From the NCBI GenBank assembly GCA_023053575.1, contig JAKZAP010000013.1:1064001-1128000 (forward strand): a stretch of DNA of 64,000 nt. Reading direction: 5' to 3'. The position numbers and the translations under genes are program-made. Positions 45,401 through 55,261 of this stretch are shown piece after piece; the stretch's first letter is position 1, and every line of letters begins with the position of its first letter. The notes below the pieces were generated by a model. It did not search any database. It was given only the letters and a program-made list of their open reading frames with translations, and was not told the DNA's origin. The stretch comes from Branchinecta lynchi. Lineage: Eukaryota > Arthropoda > Branchiopoda > Anostraca > Branchinectidae.

Positions 45401-45956
45401 GATACGTCAGCTCTGATTTTTCATCAGCGATATTTCGGCCCTTCTTGGCAAGGGTCCTCGTCCACACTCTCTCCTCGACCACAAAACTACCAAACTGCTG
45501 GTATGAGATCAATACAATACACCGTATTTTATGACTATTCCACACCTGATATCATTTGCACCATCACGCAGCTAATAATAGGTAATCTAAGTGAAAGAAA
45601 TTTACTAAACCTATTTCCTCTAGCCACAACAGTAGTAGGCCTTTTAATTAAACCTTCCTAACTCTGTCTACAATATATCAATTTCCTGAAGTGACATGTT
45701 TATGCCAGACATCTTTCACTCAAATAATGACAGCAATGTTTGCTATAAAGCACTAACCTTCTGAAGGGTGCTCAAAACCACAATCTACAATGGCTCTTAA
45801 GATCTCTGGCTTCAAAAGGAAATCTCGAAATCCAGAGCTGTGGATGGAGGTGTATGTTCCTTTCACATCTTTCTTAGCTGTTTTCTCGGTCTCATTGGTG
45901 GTCTCAGTTGCCTCCTCATCTTCGTAGTCAAGCAAATCATCGTTGTTGTCAGCCAT
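33408..45956 (-). CDS. DDX39B: UAP56/DDX39B, DECD-box RNA helicase (nine exons, last uncertain)
   Basis: ATP-dependent RNA helicase of the TREX complex, acting in spliceosome assembly (with U2AF at the branch site) and nuclear mRNA export. Exons: 45956-45758, 45160-44940, 43160-42980, 41066-40948, 39617-39486, 37988-37842, 36669-36532, 33925-33808; every junction phase agrees and 418 codons result, against 428 residues in human. All helicase motifs are present: Q motif ([15 protein letters not shown]), Walker [25 protein letters not shown] (rather than DEAD), [12 protein letters not shown] and [11 protein letters not shown]. The N-terminus [15 protein letters not shown] carries the ALYREF-binding type motif of the family. 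After EIDLSTY one base remains; the best candidate last exon is 33421-33408 (TERG, stop), low confidence. Introns hold MITEs and tandem repeats. Confidence 0.95.
33808..33925 (-). CDS. DDX39B: UAP56 exon 8: C-terminal part
   Basis: 118 nt. [39 protein letters not shown] plus one base; acceptor AATTACAG, donor ACA|GTAAGT. The family ends IDxSxYIEQ.., so only a few codons remain. Confidence 0.95.
34527..34600. repeat. Stem-loop repeat family S, copy 5
   Basis: CTGTAGACAGGATCTGCAAG, then CCCTATGTTAGGG: the inner hairpin changed on both strands (T-A to C-G) compared with CCTT...AAGG. Lies in the last large UAP56 intron. Confidence 0.6.
34600..35030. other. UAP56 intron 7, unassigned
   Basis: GGAAGCTAGGAAACAG and CCTAGGAAGCTAGAGCC form a loose pair at 34.63-34.74 kb, and CTGAAGACAGGCTGATGCGC near 34.79 kb recalls the stem-loop family. 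No coding frame seen. Confidence 0.35.
35124..35279 (+). mobile_element. 156-bp retroposed element with hammerhead core and 12-bp TSD
   Basis: Flanked by AGATCTTTATTT on both sides (35112-35123 and 35280-35291), where family F copy 1 has it once. It carries a 19-bp inverted pair TTTATTCAATCAATGTTTA (35158-35176) / TAAACATTGATTGAATAAA (35261-35279) around a hammerhead-type ribozyme core. The target duplication suggests insertion by target-primed reverse transcription. Confidence 0.8.
35188..35231 (+). ncRNA. Hammerhead ribozyme, minimal stem-III type
   Basis: Box CUGACGA (35192-35198), stem II GG-A-CCCUU / AAGGG-CC (35199-35219) with a six-base loop, box GAAA (35220-35223), then U and the cleavage triplet AUC (35225-35227), predicted cut after 35227. 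Stem I is UAGC (35188-35191) with GCUG (35228-35231). This is the layout of the small hammerheads known from Penelope-like elements, whose stem III is nearly absent and which cut best as dimers. All core bases are present; activity is inferred. Confidence 0.65.
36330..36510. mobile_element. Decayed MITE family D copy
   Basis: CCTTCTCAACTATCTAGTTACTACTAGCGTGGTAACTACG and GTACTAACTACGGTAGGTAGACTGGAACATGCTCC keep the family D words. It ends about 20 bp from UAP56 exon 7's donor. Confidence 0.5.
36532..36669 (-). CDS. DDX39B: UAP56 exon 7: motifs V and VI
   Basis: 138 nt, 46 codons. [46 protein letters not shown]; acceptor TTTTTCAG, donor AAG|GTGAGT. Confidence 0.96.
36741..36834. repeat. ~85-bp direct repeat, copy 1
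   Basis: TCAGACATCGAGAAGCACAC...CGAAACTTCATCAT recurs at 38064-38147 on the other side of exon 6 with about three differences. Confidence 0.8.
36840..37620. other. UAP56 intron 6, nothing recognised
   Basis: AT-leaning unique-looking sequence without open frames above 60 codons or repeats shared with the rest of the window. Confidence 0.4.
37640..37736 (+). repeat. Hammerhead-like element copy with broken core
   Basis: CTTGAGCCTGAAGAGGGCCC ... AAAGGGCCAAAATAAAGCTC: box CUGAAGA is kept (37665-37671) and stem I GAGC/GCUC pairs fully, but GAAA became AAAA. 3' part ATGTAGCTGACTTATTCGTT as in 364-552. Confidence 0.6.
37842..37988 (-). CDS. DDX39B: UAP56 exon 6
   Basis: 147 nt, 49 codons. [49 protein letters not shown]. 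The donor AAG|GTGCGC is weak, while the phase and next exon fit exactly. Confidence 0.94.
38064..38147. repeat. ~85-bp direct repeat, copy 2
   Basis: Partner of 36741-36834; the two copies bracket UAP56 exon 6. Confidence 0.8.
38720..39445 (+). pseudogene. LINE 3' fragment (RT end) in UAP56 intron 5
   Basis: [20 protein letters not shown] and [18 protein letters not shown] match the region after the (Y/F)ADD box (here CDD). Another frame continues [12 protein letters not shown], and a third gives [20 protein letters not shown]. It ends at ACAAATAAATGAAATTAATA. Similar in plan to the 17.6-21.5 kb LINE but frame-broken and 5'-truncated. Confidence 0.7.
39486..39617 (-). CDS. DDX39B: UAP56 exon 5
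   Basis: 132 nt, 44 codons, phase 0. [44 protein letters not shown]; donor CAG|GTGAGA. Confidence 0.95.
39620..40940. other. UAP56 intron 4, no repeats or genes recognised
   Basis: The plus frame 40585-40869 (94 codons) is proline/serine-rich and unremarkable. No family from elsewhere in the window occurs here. Confidence 0.4.
40948..41066 (-). CDS. DDX39B: UAP56 exon 4: SAT motif
   Basis: 119 nt. [39 protein letters not shown]; donor GAC|GTAAAT. Confidence 0.95.
41245..41639. mobile_element. MITE with TAGTTGCGTTATTGATCCGAAT ends
   Basis: Left TAGTTGCGTTATTGATCCGAAT and right ATTCGGATCAAATACCCAACTA are inverted repeats with few mismatches. Inside, GATTCTCG/CGAGAATC words pair across the centre. 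Its first ten bases resemble family A ends. Confidence 0.65.
41680..42475. repeat. Tandem array, about 2.5 units of 304-343 bp
   Basis: TCAGTTGAGACAACCGAA starts units at 41713 and 42017, and TCAGTTGAGATAACCGAA at 42360. Each is followed by GATT.GGCCGATTCTTTT, GGTTCATGAGACTCAGTGGT and GAGCCACTTTGACCAG. The third unit stops at about 42462. Lies in UAP56 intron 3. Confidence 0.85.
42700..42740. repeat. AT microsatellite
   Basis: GTATATTATATATATATACAATATATATATTACAATATA. Confidence 0.85.
42980..43160 (-). CDS. DDX39B: UAP56 exon 3: TPGR and DECD
   Basis: Acceptor GTTTAG, 181 nt. [49 protein letters not shown]; donor G|GTAAGA. Confidence 0.96.
43290..43864. mobile_element. MITE with CAGGGTTCGTG ends
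   Basis: Ends CAGGGTTCGTGCGC and CCTCACGAACCCTG, flanked by CTAGC on both sides. The interior repeats TTCCCTGAC(C)TTTTCC many times, with a ~69-bp tandem duplication at 43380-43505. The CAGGG end suggests hAT, but the visible duplication is 5 bp rather than 8. Confidence 0.7.
43998..44680. repeat. Repeat family Y, copy 4 (diverged)
   Basis: AATAAGACCAAAGGTTTCGATGG and CCCAAAAATTTAGTATTT as in 3961 and 28395, later AGATATGGATTCAGCA..TGTTTAC; the right part is decayed. Confidence 0.6.
44940..45160 (-). CDS. DDX39B: UAP56 exon 2: Walker A
   Basis: Acceptor CCTTTCCAG, phase 1 in, phase 0 out. [52 protein letters not shown]; donor AAG|GTGAGT. Confidence 0.96.
45365..45475 (-). repeat. Hammerhead element copy, minus strand
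   Basis: The reverse complement reads ACGAGGACCCTTGCCAAGAAG, GGCCGAAATATCGCTGATG, then ATCAGAGCTGACGTATCC and TGTAAACATTGTTTGAATAAA. This matches 35190-35279 closely, but the first box is damaged (TGGACGA for CTGACGA). Confidence 0.7.
45758..45956 (-). CDS. DDX39B: UAP56 exon 1
   Basis: ATG at 45956, 66 codons plus one base. [15 protein letters not shown], an acidic/Thr/Lys linker, then [20 protein letters not shown] and DCGFEHPSE. Donor GAAG|GTTAGT. Confidence 0.95.
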
Positions 45957-48073
45957 CTCTTAGCTGAAAGGGAGAACTGAGTTACAAGCAGTAGGGCAAA
46001 ACAAAGATTTTGAGAAATCTCCTGGCTCTACCCAGGTAAGGAAAAAAAATGCCGAAAGTAGGATAAGTCAGGTTATCAGAGACAAATAGTTAACGAGACA
46101 TTTTTGGCATAAACAGTCCTTGTGCCGAAGCTGACTGGGAAACATCCAACTCAAGCTTCTACTGACTATAAACATCCTATTAGGAAGAAAAATGCCTCAG
46201 ATGTCCCATTTTATGTGCGGACTGGATCGAGCAACTGTGCAAGGAGTTAGCAGGGAGAGGTGCGAGGTGAGTACCAGAAATATTGTGACAGGCTTATGAG
46301 TGTAGGAATCGGGTGAAACTTGGTGGAAGAACAAGCACAAGTCCTAGGTATATCATTTCCATGACCAGAAATCGGGTCCATGCACCTGACCTCATATTTC
46401 TTCTCATAATCTAAAAAGTGATGAAAAAGGTAGACCTACACAAGGTACAACAAAACAATAGCTGTGTTTTTTGCCTTCTCTCCAAAGGTTGGCTAACCTA
46501 CCTATTTGCCACTATTGACCGATTTTTGACTTGATGGTCGGTTTGACTGAGCTGACGGCTTACAAGGAAAAATGGGGTCTTCCCGCCTATCTCTCCAATG
46601 ATGATTTTGAATTTCGCTCCATGACGAAAGTGTAGGTCGGTTGGACTGAGCTCCCACCTCAGTCCACAGGTCGGCTAACCGACCAGCAAACAGAGCAAAA
46701 AAACAACAGCTTATAAAAACTTGGGTTGGTTAACCGAAGGAACAAAAAAACTTTTAGTGGGAAATCTTGCTGGTCAGTTAACTGGATGATGGCAAAAAAC
46801 ACAGCTAATGCCTTTTAAAAGAACCTTCAAAACAAAGAGAAGCCATAGAGTTTGAAAAATTGTGGAGACATGACTATTGGACAAAAATATTCTAATTCCA
46901 ATTGGGTAACTGAAATGAAAAATTAGGGTCATGGAACATGGATTCTAAACATTAGTTGCATTTTGGCAAATACCATAGTATCTGTTACCACGGCTGAAGG
47001 AGTTTCCTAGTCTGGGCAAGTGTAGATTTGTGAACGTAGGGCGGTTGCTACCGAGGATTTGGAATAAGAAGATGGGACATTTGACATAGATTTCAAGTCG
47101 AAACATAACCAACTCATTCCCAGAAGTCCATGCACAATCGAAGTGTATTCTTGTTTTGAGTTGTCTTCCGATTTCGGGTCTTGTTTCTTCTTTTCTGAAT
47201 TTTATTTTCACAGATAGGGGACAGAGACTGCTCTTGTTATTTTTGTTCTGATAGGAGAATTGAAGATCTTTTCACCATTTCACCAGAACTCGGATTCACT
47301 GGATGTTGGAAGGGGGGGGGGGGAGAAAGATATGCTCATTGCCTCACTCAGTTCCAAGACAAAACAAATTTTTTTAACACAATTATTTAAACACGATTAT
47401 ATTTTAAGAGGACTAAAAAGCTAATACGCTCCTGCTGGGGTCTTGAACTTTCCTTTTTCTAAGTAGTTCATAGAACATGTGCGTTCATAACTTTAAAAAA
47501 AAATATTGAATCTGATGCCATTTGTGGAAACAAATTATGACACATTTGGTGAAATATTTTTTACTTAGAGATGACACCAAAAGCACATTTTAAAGAAAAA
47601 ATGATACAATTCTTCAAAAATATTTGGCAGCCCTGCTTACCACTTCAATCTCGCTATATTTCTAAACGAATGACGGATGTACTTCTTCATTATGAGGGCG
47701 GCTCTCTTGTCTTGAGAAAGTATGGATTAATCTTTTACTAACCCAGTGCGCTTACAGAAATCCACTTTCGCATAGTTGGCGGTGGCCCTCGTGTAGGCAC
47801 AGGCTATCGTACCTTCCCACACTTCCGTCAGTTCAAGAGAGTCAAAGATTGAAGACGATAACTCACCTGTCTCCTAAAGTTTCAGAAGTGACACTAAGAA
47901 TTTCAAAGAACGAAAATGGCCGACTTGATGGTTGTGCTGATTGAACTGTTGCTGCTTGGAAATTTGGGCCGTGGCAGCTCCAGCAGTCATAAGAAAAGAA
48001 GATTACTTGCAAGTATAACAGTGCTACAATGCTGAACGTTACCGAGGAAGGGAAGACTTTCGGAACTGGATCA
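45957..48073. other. UAP56 5' flank
   Basis: Likely holds the UAP56 promoter and untranslated exon; CAG...CTCTTAGCTGAAAGG lies just upstream of the ATG. GGTTGGCTAACC/GGTCGGCTAACCGACC words near 46.49, 46.67 and 46.73 kb form an inverted set. A family A stub (AGTTGCATTTTGGCAAATACC) is at 46954-47005. An 11-base G-run is near 47315. Confidence 0.4.
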
Positions 48074-48139
48074 TGAAATTCCAGGGGGCAGCAGAGACTA
48101 AAATTCCTTACATTAACCCCCCGTGGGGTGGTCCCTTTT

Positions 48140-48315
48140 TCAGCAAATGTCCAAATTTAAATTCGGTGGTCTTTTGCCAGAATCAAAAGGTCCAAATTTA
48201 AATTTGGTGGTCTTTTTGCCAGAATCAAAAGGTCGAAATTTAAATTTGGTGGTCTTTTTGCCAGAATCAAAAGGTCCGGATTAAAATTGGGTGGTCTTTT
48301 GTGAGAATAAAAGGG
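48140..48315. repeat. Subterminal tandem repeats of the hAT element
   Basis: Four units of about 45 bp: GGTCCAAATTTAAATTTGGT, GGTCTTTTTGCCAGAATCAA. Inverted relatives lie at 53100-53230. Confidence 0.8.
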
Positions 48316-48469
48316 TTTTAGCTTAAATTAAACAACATTTTAGCCGATATGGCCTAATCTTAGTGATATTTAACCAAAGTACCTTAAATAAAGTGGTATG
48401 TATTTTAGCCAAGATGTATCAATAGCGATATACTGATCACTTTTCCGTCGGTCGTTTAGTCAGGTGTTT

Positions 48470-48970
48470 GCGAGTTGGGGTACGTCCAGATATGCTAGGA
48501 CGATCTAACTTGGCAGGCGTATTAAGGAACCGGCCAAACTAAGTTGGAAATAGTCACTTGCCCGATCCGACCATCGTGGGGGAAGGGAGGGGAGCCGGAA
48601 TCCGGAATTTAATTTGATATTTGGAAAGACGTCAAGCCTCTGATGTCCCATTTCAAGTCCGGAACCGATGAATGTGGGGGGGGGGACCAGAAATCAGGTG
48701 ATCGCAAGTTAAGGTACTTCCAGAAGTGCAAGGACGATGAAATTTGGCTTGAATATTAGAGACGTGACATCATTGGCTTGGAAATAGTCGGTTCCCTGCC
48801 CGACCATCGTGGGGGGAGGGAGAATCCGGATTCTTGAGGTATCTGTAACTTTTGAACGGGTGATCGGATCTTAATGAAACTTGATATTTGGAAAGACCTC
48901 ATGTCTCAAATGCCCTACTTGAAGTCCGGATGTAATCCGATGAATCTTGGGGGGGGGGGGGACTTCTTCA
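48470..48970. repeat. Degenerate ~200-bp tandem units inside the hAT element
   Basis: GAAATAGTC.....TGCCCGA...GACCATCGTGGGGG and CTTGATATTTGGAAAGAC.TCA occur twice each; similar phrases at 22.4 kb. Ends in a 12-base G-run. Confidence 0.6.
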
Positions 48971-49335
48971 TTCACATCCCAGTACGAGAACTTGAATACA
49001 TGCTAACAAGCTTGCAAGTACCATATGAACTTATAGATCCTCTTTTCCTAATAATTCTGCCTTTTGAATATACACCATCCAGCCACTGAAGACCGACGTT
49101 GCATTTCAAGATCAGTTACGAAGAACTCAGGGTTCACTGTCTGTCTCATTGGACGTTGAAACCTTGGACCCGAAAACGAATGAAGTTAGATGGTCAGCTT
49201 GGCTTCAAACTTTGTGAACCTCCAAAAACATGACGTATAGCCTCATTAGTCAAGAATCGTCGACTGACCTCGTCTGGGTAATTTTCACCTTAGAGACGAA
49301 GTGAAGAAGGCTTTGCTCGCAACCACGCTGCCCGG

Positions 49336-49570
49336 ATGGAAGAAACTGCGGACAAACGTGCGCGACCCGCGCAGGCAAATGTAGCACCCCTGAGCACGCC
49401 AAAAACAAGCTTGAGCACATCGAAGGTTTCCACCGGCCCAGAAGCAGGCGTCCTAGCTTCAACTCCTGATGCCCTTTGCGAAAGAACAAAATTCGTTGCA
49501 ATTATTGGTTCGTCAGCTGCTTTCGCTAGGGAGACTTGCACAGCTTGTGACCTCATACTAGGATATAAGT
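49336..49570 (+). CDS. Possible first coding exon inside the hAT element
   Basis: ATG in fair context (CCCGGATGG), 78 codons, then a consensus donor ATATAA|GTGAGT. MEETADKRARPAQANVAPLS, a Ser/Thr/Pro-rich middle and FVAIIGSSAAFARETCTACD. This stretch is clearly more GC- and CpG-rich than its surroundings, with no stop in the minus frame either. I do not recognise the protein. It could be a transposase N-terminus or a captured host exon. No following exons were identified. Confidence 0.35.
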
Positions 49571-49574
49571 GAGT

Positions 49575-51890
49575 GAGTACGCAATTCGCACCTGGGTCTG
49601 GAAGACAAACTATGATTTGAAAATGGGTAATTTAATTGTGTTTCAACGAATTAGGCAACACCAAATTCAATATTTAGGAGCAAGTTAAGTAACATCAAGC
49701 AAGAATCACGGTAAGACCAACCAACGGGCCAGTCACAGAAGCATCGATAAACTTTATAATCCATCTAAATGAGAGCAACTGCACTGGAGTGGCTTGACCG
49801 GAAGCGTAGACGTGTCAATCAGAATTTTATGATATTACTATCCACCTATACGAAATCAAACATACAGTCAAGCATCTGTCTGTTTGTAGGGAGTGAAATC
49901 CGATCTGGCTTGGTTTAAAGGATGCTTTTATTTACACCAGGAATCTTCCGTCACGAAGACCACGAAAAGTAAAAGCAATAGAGCATTTAAAGGCAACTTT
50001 GGCCGAATAAAAGCACTTATGATAGATAGAACATGAAAGTTCACATGAAATAGGTCCGACTATTAAAGCACATATGTTCCGCCGACCACTTTACGTTAGG
50101 ACCACACTGGTATGCATCAATAAGATTCCTTACTTAGGCAACTAAACATTCGCGAGACATCGATGAGTGCGATCGGGTATCCATGATCATGGTCACTGGT
50201 GCTGAAATCTGTAGCATGGTCCATGACCAAGGTCGACCCTCCGTCGAAAAATGAAGGAGATGCTTTTATTCTTCTTCAGACATTGCCAAAACTACCTCTC
50301 TCTTCTTGGACATCCTGCTCTACGAGACTGGCTTGAAATACAGGTGTATGGTCTGTGATTTATCTGAAGTCTATAGGAGTGCACAGGGATCTTAGCACTG
50401 TATGTTCTGTCAACGGTCTCCCCTCTTTGTTACTTAGAAGCTTGAAAGATTGTGTTACCATATGTGTGTCGCACACCTGACTCTCTGACACGAAAAGCAC
50501 TATCATATTGTAGCCCTTTACAGTCTATATGCTCGAAAGAGACGAACACGAAATATCTCTAACACACACTTTCTTGTGACGCAGGCTTCCATAACCAACC
50601 TCGAACTCCTGGCTTCCCAGGAGATAGAACGAAAAAGGGGTGATGGTATCTGGAAGCTGAGTATAATCCCTTTGCACACCTGTTTCATCGACTGATTGCA
50701 CTCAATACTCCACCTCTGCCTTTTTTACACTACAAGCAGACTTGACATTCTTAAGCATTGGAACTTGACTCCTGGTCAGGTGCTCTTATTGGCGCTGGGC
50801 CTAAAGGTCCAATGAATAAGGAACAGTGCACGGGGTTCACCTACTCCTCCTTGCTGACAAGGCAGAGCTTCCATATGTAGATCCTTTAGGGGAAAATATT
50901 ACATTTGGACTTCAATCTGCATTGGTTGATGATTGAATGGGCGTCCCCTATTCCTTCATGCAGACAGTTTAAGAGCTTCTATATATTCCACATGATTTTC
51001 ATTGTTTTCAACTTGGACTTTCATTCTTAGTCACACTATCGGATAGCTTACTTCTGTATCCATCGCTGAGTTACTGATGATGCTAGTCCAGGCAGTACTG
51101 TTTCTTGATCACTGACTATGCCCTGGAAAGAACATCAAGTTAGTCCCAAATAGCCAACTTCAGAAGATAATAAACTTATGCTGCTGTATGGTTTTAGAAG
51201 TATTTTTATGGTGACAACCTACTCTTGACCTATCAAGCTAATATATGGACTGTTTCTTCTTTTAACATGACAATAACTACATGCTTGACTAGGAAGTAGG
51301 TATATTAGCATCATCCTCTCCTTAAACTCAGAAGTAAGAATTGCTAAGTTCACAAACTCTTGTCTGTTTGTCTGACACTGTGATCTGCATTGCCTGTTCT
51401 CGTGATGCTTCTATTTTGCCATCTGTAAATCTCTTCTGGTACACAAAGTGCAATCCTTTCAGGATTTTTATGAAAGTCCTAAATGTGTAAGACAATGTTT
51501 TGTCATTCTGGAAGTGCAGTTTGAGAGATTTGAAGAGACTCTCATTCATAACTAGATAAGATAGTGCCAGATTGCCTAGGTTTGGGCTGCAGGTAGTTGG
51601 CAAACAAGTACCAGAAATATTCCCAGTGGATGTAACAATTTCACACATTACTGACTAAATTAAAAATTCTCACACAACTGCGGATTCGACAAACTGACAA
51701 AAGCTATTTTAATTGTTGCAGATCTTGATCTGCAAACCTATCAAGCTATCTTAAGGACTCTTTCTTCTTAACAGCTTCCAAGTGCAACTACTTTTATGGT
51801 GACTGAATGGTCACTTTCCTTAGGAATACATATTGTTTAGTTTTTTTTCATGCTACAACTACAGCGAATCTCCTCTAGCCTAGTGGACAG
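49575..51890. other. Interior of the hAT element
   Basis: The minus frame 51648-51328 (106 codons; ESLFKSLKLHFQNDKTLSYT, FIKILKGLHFVYQKRFTDGK) reads like a real soluble protein segment but matches no family I know and could be an exon of a transposon gene. The rest has no frame of note. Confidence 0.3.
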
Positions 51891-51912
51891 GCTTATGATG
51901 ACAAATGGGCAG

Positions 51913-52310
51913 AAATCAAGCTTTAATTTCTTTGCTTGGGGATTAAAGCTTGATTTGTGTGTGACTGCCAAGGCAGTCACACACAAATCCTCACTTTTAA
52001 TGGCATGGTGTCCCAACCTCTAGGCATGCCCCAACGTACGGGTATGGTACTCATACATTGGGGGTACCATGCCCTGCAGGAATGGCACGACACCCCATGA
52101 AAATCTGTCGAACTGAAAATCTGAAATGGAAATTAGCTATTCAAAAAGGGGGTACCAAGGCATTGCTGCAGGACATGGTGCCCCAGCATACGAGCACAAT
52201 GCCCATGCATTGGGGCATGTGCTCAGACGTTGGGACACTATTCCCAAGAACTCAGTATTTTTGTATGAGTCGGCAAGGCCATTCAGGAGCCTGAAATTAT
52301 AAGAATTAAG
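51913..52310. repeat. Repeat family K copy 2 with perfect 38-nt palindrome
   Basis: GATTTGTGTGTGACTGCC AA GGCAGTCACACACAAATC (51952-51989) is a perfect 18-bp stem. It is preceded by AATCAAGCTTTAAT / ATTAAAGCTTGATT, and followed by repeated GGTACCATGCC / GCCCCAGCAT / CATTGGGGCATG words up to about 52245. Confidence 0.7.
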
Positions 52311-53389
52311 GCATACTGATATTAAATTTCTCTGTTGTTAGTAATTAATTTTTCTTTTCGAGACATTCTAGAAACTCTTAAGTCACAGCCAGATTAGGGG
52401 AGGGGAAAATGGAAGTTGGACCTGTGACAGCCTGTTGCTACTGGGATGCATTACTGCACCTTTGGATAACTATTACTACTCTCGTACTTCCCGTCATCCT
52501 GCCTGCACTATAACAAACTGTGCATGCTTGATGCTTTACCAGATTATCTTGTTGTAAATCTACAGGAGAGGTACCAAACCTCGAACTTTTACAACTTCAA
52601 ACTTGTGCCGAAAAATAATAAGAGGAAAGATCAGTGCAGTCTTAACTGTCAAGAAAAGCACCCTGAATGACCTAGGATAAATTTAGGACTGTGCGGAAGT
52701 TTGCTTGTAGTATTTTCAGGTCAAGTTCGAGGTTATAGAAATTCGAGGTAGGGTACCACCCATATAGGCTAGTCCTAGCTCAACTTAGGGAATCCTTAGC
52801 CTAGTCAAGTTCCTCACTATGCACATAAATTATAAGTGATACAGTACCTTCACTCTTCTTTAATATCTGTATCTGTATGTAAATGTCATCTTCCAGTGAT
52901 TCGCACGCCTTTTGAGGATTTCAAATTCTGGCGTGATCCTCTCCTGAAATCCCTAAAGAAACAATACTGAGACCAGCGTCTTCAAAAAAAAATGTTGACA
53001 AAACATGTAAATAACTTTTTCTCTCTTTATTTGTACTTTACAAGCAAAAAATTCTGCAATAAAAAATGTAAACATCCTTTTTCTATTTATTTTGGGGTGG
53101 TCTCCGTTTGCTCACGAATATTGCCAAATTTTAATTGGGTGGTTAATTTCAGAAAACCAAATGTCCAAATTAAAATTGGGTGGTCTTTTTACAAAATTTC
53201 AATGTCCAAATTTAAATTGGGTGATGGGTACCCCCTTCCCCAAAAAGTGCCATTTCCGAGGCTACATGTCAGAAATTTGAGTCTCTGCTGCCCCCTGTGA
53301 AATTCGGAAAGGAAAGATCGGATCACTTCCCTTTTCGCTTCGCTGTTATGGAAGATTGGCGTCCTTTCTTCAAGGGTTTTCGTGCACCA

Positions 53390-53555
53390 TTAGTGCGAAC
53401 ACACGATGAGGATCGGGAGCTTCCGGGCGGAATTCCTGCCCGGATTTGCGGCACCATCATCACTTCCATATGGAAAAGTTGAAATTTGTTCAACTTGATG
53501 ATGAAACTGCAGGAAATCCGGCCGGGAAATCCTCATCGTGTGTCCGCACTTTAAA
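53390..53555. mobile_element. Small MITE, AGTGCGAACACACGATGAGG ends
   Basis: AGTGCGAACACACGATGAGG and CCTCATCGTGTGTCCGCACT are inverted repeats about 160 bp apart, with inner GGCGGAATTCCTGCC and GCAGGAAATCCGGCC also pairing. Confidence 0.75.
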
Positions 53556-53559
53556 CTGA

Positions 53560-55255
53560 AAACGTTATTTCACGAAACCGATATCCTTTTTACTTTATAT
53601 GTAGAAGCTAGAAAGTTAAAGTAAAGCTCCGCTTTCTGGGGTGCGGCAAGTTATAGAAATAGATTGTGTAGGAAACAGTTATCAGCAGTCTACACAATTT
53701 AAAATGTAACATGCCCGAGCATAGAGTAGTCCCCGAAGGCGCACCCAAAGTCAGCGGCGCGCCGCCTAAAGTATCTGAGCAGGCCGCAGCCGAAAATACC
53801 TCGTGGCGGCGGAGCAACGTTAAGATTCTGGCGCCGAATCTTTTTATATAAAATGGTTCAACTTCTCTTGCTTTTGATCCCTCTCTTCGAAAGGCCCCAG
53901 GTTTTTGCTACTCTCTAGTGCAGTTCTGGCGGAGTGCAGGACTGACAAAGTACTGAAAACCATTCTATGCTGGCTCAAATATCGATCGTGTCATACTGTC
54001 TGGTGGTCCATCCCTTTGTTGGACTTTTGCTAGTTCAGAACCAGAAGCACAACTTCACTGAAGATTGTCCAACGTCTACAAACGCTCGCCTTGAGTTATG
54101 GAGCCCCCCCCCCGTCCTCCCTTAAAAAAAGGTTATTTATGTTACAACAGCTGGTATAGGTTCAAGTATCGTATGGCCCTTCGACTCGAATGCCGTATCG
54201 TCTGGCATATAGCGATCATGATGTTTCAACGTTGGTTCGTCTGCCCCTATGTTCCGTACTTGCGGCAGTTCCGTATAAGCCTGGACCACGAAGCTTGGCA
54301 TGCATATGAGGACTTGACCTGATACTCAACGAAAACCGTCTTTTCCGGATCCGACCATTCGTTACGATCGGGTAACCGGATTCGAGTGGAACTTTATGGT
54401 TGGCATGAGCACATGCCCGCAATGTTCCGAACCGCACCAAACCGTAGTGGGAGGAGTTGGAGGGGGACCGGAAACTATGTACCATGTATACACATGGGAC
54501 GAAACTTGGATGGTATTAAGGTCATGGTCCTAGATTTGTAATTTTGAGGTCCCGAACATGATCCGGCTTTGGGGGGAGTTTGAGGGGAGACCCTGGATAT
54601 CGTGTGATCTGTGACACGTATACTACTCCAACACGTGATTCGACCCTGATGGGACTTAACATCTGGCGAGAGCACACGTCCTAGATTTTCATATTACAGA
54701 ACCGTATGCGACCTTTAGCTAAAATACATCCCAAAGGAGGTCGTTTCTCATTCGGACTAAGTAATATCATCCCGAAAAATTCATCCGGTACACCCCTAAG
54801 GCACCCTTTCAAGTTTCCGAATTTGATCCTGATTCTGGACCCAAAAGGCGTAATCTCGCCGTTCCCCGGGGAATCGAAGGGAATGGCGAGAATAGAGGTA
54901 GTCACTCCACGCGGACTCCGCCTAGGAAAAGAACGAGAACACGGGGAATGTTTCTAAAATGGATTTTGTCAAAAAAAAAGTTATGCAGATGACGAAACTA
55001 GTCCAGATCTACTTTATTTTTGGGTTTTGTTTATTCTGATCCTTTCTAATTAATTTTACATTGCACCAATACCAGCTAAAATTGATTCCCCACTGAATCT
55101 GAAAGGGAGTCCTTTTTAATGATAGTGAAGATAATCGGAGCATTCCTCTTCCGTGTGGACTCCTCAGGGAACGGCGATTTAATATCGCTACGCTATTCGC
55201 CAGACTGACCGACAAAAAGCGATCGACATGTGGCAGAAGTGCCGTACATACGAGC
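53560..55255. other. No gene identified
   Basis: 54.1-54.96 kb holds degenerate repeated phrases related to 29.7-30.5 kb (TAGATTTTCATATT, GGACCCAAAAGGCG..AATCTCGCC). Open frames of 60-89 codons on both strands overlap each other without splice support. Confidence 0.35.
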
Positions 55256-55261
55256 TATAAA

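Larger units (their letters stand above)
48082..53297. mobile_element. 5.2-kb hAT-type transposon, perfect ends and 8-bp TSD
   Basis: Termini CAGGGGGCAGCAGAGACT (48082-48099) and AGTCTCTGCTGCCCCCTG (53280-53297) are perfect 18-bp inverted repeats. TGAAATTC flanks both sides (48074-48081, 53298-53305). Subterminal repeats GTCCAAATTTAAATT.GGTGGTC occur in opposite orientation at 48.15-48.31 and 53.10-53.23 kb, as transposase sites do in hAT elements. No transposase core was recognised, so it may be non-autonomous or use spliced exons I cannot read. Confidence 0.85.
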
